DNA from: Nocardioidaceae bacterium
GTDB taxonomy: Bacteria; Actinomycetota; Actinomycetes; Propionibacteriales; Nocardioidaceae
Assembly: GCA_013811715.1 (NCBI GenBank)
Contig: JACCUS010000213.1
Location: 1-11,805 of the forward strand
Direction: 5' to 3'
DNA length: 11,805 bases
Each line of letters opens with the position of its first letter. Position 1 is the stretch's first letter. The translations under genes and the position numbers were made by a program. Shown piece by piece: positions 8,596-11,805 of this stretch. A model generated the notes under the pieces. The model saw only the letters and a list, made by a program, of their open reading frames with translations, did no database searches and was not told the DNA's origin.

Positions 8596-9714
8596 TCAGC
8601 CGTGGACCCGGCTGACCCAGCGGTTCGAGTCCGCTATGTCGGCCCGGTCGGGCAGGTTGTCCGGGTCGGCCCAGACGGCGTTGAGGCCTTCCATCCCGAC
8701 CTTGTCGATCACGCCCCGCACGAACTCGGCGCCGTCGCGGTACTGCCGCAGCTTGGCGTCGAAGCCGAGCAGCCGGCGGATCATCTGGTCCACCGGGCCG
8801 GCCCCCGCACGGCGTGCGGTGAACCGCTCCCGGATCGTCACCACCGACGGCACCACATCCGGCCCCACTCCGTCCATGACAACCTCGGCGTGGCCCTCCA
8901 ACAGCGACATCACCGCCGTCACCCGCTCGAGCACCGCCCGCTGCTCCGGTGTCTGCATGATGTCCAACAGCGACACCTCCGTGTCGCCGCGCACCAGCCT
9001 GCCGACCTTGTCGATGCCGTCGCGCATCATCGCCGCCAACTTGCCGGGGTCGAGCTCGGTGCTCTCCAGCAGACCCGCGATCTCATCCAGCAGATGCCGC
9101 CGCAACCACGGCACCGCCGTGAACTGGACCCGATGAGTCTCCTCGTGCAGACACACCCAGAGCCTGAAGTCGTGCGGGTCCACCTCGAGCTCGCGCTCGA
9201 CGTGGACGACGTTGGGCGCCACCAGTAGCAACCGGCCGCCGTGGCCGGCTCCACCCGGAGCGGCGGGCCCGGTGTAGAACGGGTCGAACTGGCCGAGCAC
9301 CTTGTTCGACAAGAAGGCCAACAGCCCTCCGGCCTCGAGCCCGGTCACCCGCGAGCCGATCGCGGTCGTCAGGCCGCCTGGTTCTCCACGTTTGTCCTTC
9401 ATCTTTGCAATGAGCGGGCGTAGCACCTGTCTGAACCCGTCGGCGTTGGCCTGCACCCACCCAGCCCGGTCCACCACCAGCACCGGCGCTGTGGCGGACT
9501 CGGCGCGGAGCCCGGTGTGCTCACGGACATGCCCCTCGGATCGTGCGGCGGCGATACGCAGCTCCTCGACTACCCCCCGGGCCTCGTCCCGACCGATATC
9601 CGGGCCAGGTTTCATCAGCCGCTTGGCCGTCGTGATCGCCAGGTCCCAGTCGACCATGTCGCCGTGGTCGTCAGCAGCGTCATCGCGGGACGGGTCGTTT
9701 GCCTCGAGTGCCAT
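8596..9714 (-). CDS. DUF2342 family zincin-like putative metallopeptidase (annotated elsewhere as F420-biosynthesis-associated)
   Basis: This 372-residue protein carries HEETH at 190-194 in the segment LWVCLHEETHRVQF, the HExxH zinc-binding and catalytic pattern, followed about 80 residues later by LLEGHAEVVMDGVG (271-284), where Glu273 or Glu277 could be the third ligand. Other conserved-looking parts are VDWDLAITTAKRLMKPGP (21-38) and LLLVAPNVVHVERELEVDP (162-180). It fits DUF2342, which databases label coenzyme F420 biosynthesis-associated or putative hydrolase from phylogenetic distribution; I recall Rv3626c as the M. tuberculosis counterpart. There is no signal peptide or membrane helix, so it should be cytoplasmic. 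ATG 9714 is preceded by a -10-like TACGGT seven bases away. Peptidase activity is plausible; its substrate is unknown, and no F420 gene is in the window. Confidence 0.85.
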   Translation of the reverse strand: MALEANDPSRDDAADDHGDMVDWDLAITTAKRLMKPGPDIGRDEARGVVEELRIAAARSEGHVREHTGLRAESATAPVLVVDRAGWVQANADGFRQVLRPLIAKMKDKRGEPGGLTTAIGSRVTGLEAGGLLAFLSNKVLGQFDPFYTGPAAPGGAGHGGRLLLVAPNVVHVERELEVDPHDFRLWVCLHEETHRVQFTAVPWLRRHLLDEIAGLLESTELDPGKLAAMMRDGIDKVGRLVRGDTEVSLLDIMQTPEQRAVLERVTAVMSLLEGHAEVVMDGVGPDVVPSVVTIRERFTARRAGAGPVDQMIRRLLGFDAKLRQYRDGAEFVRGVIDKVGMEGLNAVWADPDNLPDRADIADSNRWVSRVHG

Positions 9715-9721
9715 GGGCTCA

Positions 9722-9727
9722 ACCGTA
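9722..9727 (-). promoter_or_regulatory. Candidate -10 element (TACGGT) for the DUF2342 gene, possibly leaderless
   Basis: TACGGT on the minus strand ends seven bases before ATG 9714, the spacing expected when transcription begins at the start codon. It is the same hexamer found before ftsH. An AGGAG lies at 9736-9740, too far upstream to act as ribosome site for this ATG. No good -35 is seen. Confidence 0.35.
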
Positions 9728-9729
9728 CG

Positions 9730-9783
9730 GCGTCACTCCTGCCCGGCGATTGCTCCTGTCGAAACCGGCTGCCGCGTCACTCC
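9730..9783. repeat. Pair of perfect 10-base direct repeats between dacB and the DUF2342 gene
   Basis: GCGTCACTCC occurs at 9730-9739 and again at 9774-9783 (GGAGTGACGC on the transcribed strand), 44 bases apart start to start. Both copies lie within the 78-base gap. The downstream copy sits directly behind the candidate -10 element, so the pair could be an operator. Chance in GC-rich DNA is not excluded. Confidence 0.4.
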
Positions 9784-9792
9784 ATCCCCGGA

Positions 9793-11304
9793 TCAACAGC
9801 CGCACGTCGACAGCTGCGCCGCAATCACATCGAGCGTGGCACGCGCGTCGAGCGTCTTGCGCACGGGCACCCGATCGGCGACGGCGGCGAACAGCAACGG
9901 CTGCCCCTCCCGCGTCATGACCAGCCCCGCCAGCCCGTGCACTCCTGTCAGGGTTCCCGTCTTTGCCCGGACGACCCCGACGCCGACAGCGCCCTCCTCG
10001 ACGAATCGATCGGCCAAGCTGCCGTTGAACCCGGCGACGGGCAGCGTCGAGATCACCGTGCGCAACTCGGGGTGGGCCGGTTGAGCGGCGATCTGCAGTG
10101 CGTCGACCAGTGTCGTCGTCGGCACCACGTCTTGGCGCGACAATCCGCTTCCGTCGTAGATCTTCGCGCCCTCGAGGTCGATTCCCAGGCCCGTCAACAC
10201 AGTCCGCATCGCCTGCACGCCCGCCCCCGACGAACCGGGACGACCAGCCGCCAGTGCGATGTGGCGGAGCAGCACCTCCGCCCCCTCGTTGTCACTGGCC
10301 TCCAAGACGTGTTGGACGATCTGGTCCAGCGGCGCGGACTCGACCATGGCGATCCGCTCTCCCGCCTTGGGTGCACGACCCGGGGCCGCCGCCCCCAGCA
10401 CGATGACGCCTTGCTGCTTCAGCAGCCGGACGAACCGTTGTGCCGCTTCGTCGGCGGGGTCTGCCACGCGCTGCACGAGACCCTCAACAACACGGCCCTC
10501 GTCCACCCAGAGTGCGCTGATCGGGCTGACTACCGACTCCGGGACGTAGTCCGGCTCCCATTGTGGGTTCACGGCCGGGCCGACGAAGAGCGAGTCGTCG
10601 TAGCGCACCCGCGCTCGACGTACCCCTTGCTTCTCCAACCGGGCCGCGGTCAGCACCGCCAGGGCTTCCAGACTTGCGGGGCGTGGGTACAGATGTGCCG
10701 CCTCGGCGCCGCGGGGGGTGCTGCCGGTCAGCAGCGGGTCGCCGCCGCCGACAAGCACCACATCCCGGGCAGAGCGGCCACTGACGACCGTGGTCTCGAA
10801 CTGCTCGCGTGGTCCCAACACCTCCAGCGCAGCCAGCGTGGTCAGCAACTTCAAGGTGGACGCGGGGATCACGGTGCCCGGTTCACCGAAGGTCCACAGC
10901 GGCTGCTCGTCGCCCAGCTCAGAAACAACAAGTCCGAGATGTCTGCCAAGAGAGGGGTCCCGCACCGTTTGGCGCAGCAGCCGCTTGAGCGGCGGTACGG
11001 CGACAGGCTTCGCCGATGTCGCTGCCTTGAGCACCGCCCCTGCGGCAGCAGGTGGCTCCAAGGCAAGCCCGGGGGCAGCGGGAGGAAGTGGCTCCGGCTG
11101 CGGCTCCGCCTCCGGCTCCGCACGTGTCTGCCGCTCCCCGCCGATGGGGGGGATGAGCCCCTGCTGGGCTGCAGCGGCGGCCGCCAAAAGCAGCACCACG
11201 ACCAGCGCGCCCGCCTTGTGCAGGAGAGCGCCGCGTTCGCCACGCCGGTTCGGCACGTGGCAACCCGGCGCGGCGCCTCCCTCGACATGCACCGACGGGT
11301 CCAT
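9793..11304 (-). CDS. dacB: D-alanyl-D-alanine carboxypeptidase/endopeptidase, PBP4 (DacB) family
   Basis: This 503-residue penicillin-binding protein trims or cleaves peptidoglycan cross-links outside the membrane. Its active-site motifs are SxxK as STLK at 149-152, SxN as SDN at 337-339, and KTG at 448-450 (RAKTGTLTG). A single hydrophobic segment at about 31-47 (AGALVVVLLLAAAAAA) is a signal anchor or signal peptide. It is followed by a proline/glutamate-rich linker (about 61-90). The long insert between SxxK and SxN is typical of the class C/PBP4 family. ATG 11304 is chosen because the frame upstream of it overlaps ppa on the other strand; that longer reading (to 11487) has no signal-like start. 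A TAGTGT lies seven bases before the ATG, fitting a leaderless transcript. ppa diverges from it. Confidence 0.92.
   Translation of the reverse strand: MDPSVHVEGGAAPGCHVPNRRGERGALLHKAGALVVVLLLAAAAAAQQGLIPPIGGERQTRAEPEAEPQPEPLPPAAPGLALEPPAAAGAVLKAATSAKPVAVPPLKRLLRQTVRDPSLGRHLGLVVSELGDEQPLWTFGEPGTVIPASTLKLLTTLAALEVLGPREQFETTVVSGRSARDVVLVGGGDPLLTGSTPRGAEAAHLYPRPASLEALAVLTAARLEKQGVRRARVRYDDSLFVGPAVNPQWEPDYVPESVVSPISALWVDEGRVVEGLVQRVADPADEAAQRFVRLLKQQGVIVLGAAAPGRAPKAGERIAMVESAPLDQIVQHVLEASDNEGAEVLLRHIALAAGRPGSSGAGVQAMRTVLTGLGIDLEGAKIYDGSGLSRQDVVPTTTLVDALQIAAQPAHPELRTVISTLPVAGFNGSLADRFVEEGAVGVGVVRAKTGTLTGVHGLAGLVMTREGQPLLFAAVADRVPVRKTLDARATLDVIAAQLSTCGC
11091..11120. repeat. Short GC-rich hexamer repeat in the dacB linker
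   Basis: Imperfect GGCTCC/GGCTGC units repeat across this 30-base stretch and encode the Pro-Glu-Ala-Glu-Pro-Gln type linker of the carboxypeptidase. The repeat is in frame (six-base units), so unit gain or loss would change linker length without breaking the protein. Confidence 0.5.
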
Positions 11305-11311
11305 GTGGGGG

Positions 11312-11317
11312 ACACTA
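11312..11317 (-). promoter_or_regulatory. Candidate -10 element (TAGTGT) for dacB, possibly leaderless
   Basis: On the minus strand TAGTGT ends seven bases before ATG 11304, and the bases between (CCCCCAC) hold no ribosome site. This geometry matches leaderless actinobacterial promoters. No convincing -35 is visible 17-18 bases upstream. Confidence 0.35.
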
Positions 11318-11324
11318 GCCCAGA

Positions 11325-11345
11325 CCGGAGCGTGGAGCCGGAGCG
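11325..11345. repeat. Tandem-like CCGGAGCG direct repeats in the dacB/ppa divergent promoter region
   Basis: CCGGAGCG is present at 11325-11332 and 11338-11345, 13 bases apart start to start, just behind the candidate dacB -10. A regulator-binding site is possible. The repeat is short and GC-rich, so chance remains possible. Confidence 0.35.
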
Positions 11346-11350
11346 AGTTG

Positions 11351-11373
11351 CCAGGCCAGGCCAGGCAGCCAGG
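11351..11373. repeat. CCAGG pentamer tandem repeat upstream of the ppa ribosome site
   Basis: Three head-to-tail CCAGG units at 11351-11365 are followed, after three bases, by a fourth at 11369-11373 that merges with the AGGAGG ribosome site. It occupies the probable 5' leader of ppa; slippage here would change leader length. Confidence 0.5.
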
Positions 11374-11376
11374 AGG
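11371..11376 (+). promoter_or_regulatory. Ribosome binding site AGGAGG for ppa
   Basis: AGGAGG lies four bases before GTG 11381 and decides that start, which yields the family's normal N-terminus. Upstream of it the 76-base gap to dacB shows no clear plus-strand promoter by eye. Confidence 0.75.
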
Positions 11377-11380
11377 CAGA

Positions 11381-11805
11381 GTGGATTTCGACGTCACCAT
11401 TGAGATCCCCAAGGGACACCGCAACAAGTACGAAGTCGACCACGCGTCTGGGCGGATCCGGCTGGACCGGACGCTCTTCACCGCCACCCAGTATCCCGCC
11501 GACTACGGCTTCATCGACGACACCTTGGGTCTCGACGGTGATCCACTCGACGCGCTGGTGCTGCTCCCCGAGCCGACGTTCCCGGGCTGCTTGATCCATG
11601 CCCGCACCATCGGCATGTTCCGGATGACCGACGAGAAGGGCGGCGACGACAAGGTGTTGTGCGTGCCAGCCGGTGACCCTCGCCAGGAACACCTGCGCGA
11701 CATCCACCACCTCGCCAAGTTCGACCGGCTGGAGATCCAGCACTTCTTCGAGGTATACAAGGATCTCGAGCCCGGCAAGTCCGTCGAGGGCGCCACCTGG
11801 GTCGG
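11381..11805 (+). CDS. ppa: Inorganic pyrophosphatase, 3' end beyond the window
   Basis: The 141 residues in view belong to the soluble family I pyrophosphatase, which hydrolyses PPi to phosphate and pulls biosynthetic reactions forward. Seen are VTIEIPKGHRNKYEVDH at 5-21, YPADYGFIDDTLG at 38-50, and the signature DGDPLDALVLL at 52-62, whose Asp52, Asp54 and Asp57 bind metal. Further on is MTDEKGGDDKVLCVP at 82-96, with the remaining metal-binding aspartates. A DLEPGKSV segment follows near the end. GTG 11381 with AGGAGG upstream gives the usual N-terminus. Compared with the 160-175 residues normal for the family, a short C-terminal helix region is missing only because the window ends. Divergence from dacB is the standard actinobacterial arrangement. 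Confidence 0.96.
   Translation, partial: MDFDVTIEIPKGHRNKYEVDHASGRIRLDRTLFTATQYPADYGFIDDTLGLDGDPLDALVLLPEPTFPGCLIHARTIGMFRMTDEKGGDDKVLCVPAGDPRQEHLRDIHHLAKFDRLEIQHFFEVYKDLEPGKSVEGATWV

Noticed and set aside
6955..9228. Plus-strand frames of 384 and 341 codons opposite hpt, tilS and the DUF2342 gene
   Set aside because: They are antisense shadows without recognisable motifs; the minus-strand genes are firmly identified.
9517..11403. A 628-codon open frame on the plus strand opposite dacB and the DUF2342 gene
   Set aside because: It runs across two genes with clear active-site motifs on the other strand, its product is low-complexity and matches no family I recognise, and long antisense frames are common in GC-rich DNA.
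11305..11487. N-terminal extension of dacB beyond ATG 11304
   Set aside because: It would overlap the ppa coding region and push the signal-anchor segment more than 90 residues inward.

Overview
The window is high-GC DNA with dense, tightly packed genes, many GTG/TTG starts and short overlaps. Its gene order, ppa divergent from dacB - DUF2342 metallopeptidase - tilS - hpt - ftsH - folE - folP - NTF2-like - folB - folK - DUF3180, is the conserved housekeeping block of Actinobacteria. As I recall it, Mycobacterium tuberculosis carries the same block as Rv3628 to Rv3605c, with extra genes between hpt and ftsH. The sequence looks like a Nocardioides/Propionibacteriales-type actinomycete, but genus cannot be fixed from the sequence alone.

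Layout. Positions 1-266 are an odd left edge: a short forward fragment of an osmoprotectant ABC ATPase (about 1-57) is joined to the antisense 5' end of an OpuB/ProW-type permease gene (about 58-266). At 269-1450 (+) lies an intact osmoprotectant ABC ATPase with two CBS repeats. It converges on the long minus-strand block. That block (1496-11304) encodes, in transcription order, a PBP4-type carboxypeptidase (dacB), a DUF2342 zincin-like protein, tRNA-Ile lysidine synthetase (tilS), hypoxanthine phosphoribosyltransferase (hpt), the membrane protease FtsH, four folate enzymes (folE, folP, folB, folK) with an NTF2/SnoaL-like gene embedded among them, and a DUF3180 membrane protein. At 11381 a plus-strand inorganic pyrophosphatase gene (ppa) begins and runs off the window.

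How the genes work together. FolE makes dihydroneopterin triphosphate from GTP. FolB and FolK convert dihydroneopterin to 6-hydroxymethyl-dihydropterin diphosphate, and FolP condenses this with p-aminobenzoate to dihydropteroate. From ftsH through folK every junction is either a 1-base gap or an overlap of 1-8 bases, so translational coupling is likely. Three minus-strand genes (ftsH, the DUF2342 gene, dacB) have a TANNNT hexamer 5-7 bases before the ATG, suggesting leaderless transcripts. A weak hairpin plus T-run after hpt may separate a dacB-to-hpt transcript group from an ftsH-fol group.

I see no tRNA, rRNA, CRISPR array, insertion sequence or phage gene, and no gene-free stretch over 300 bases. 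Nothing here clearly amounts to an undescribed system. The best leads are the chimeric left edge, the NTF2-like gene locked inside the folate operon, the DUF2342 putative peptidase, and short direct repeats in two promoter regions.
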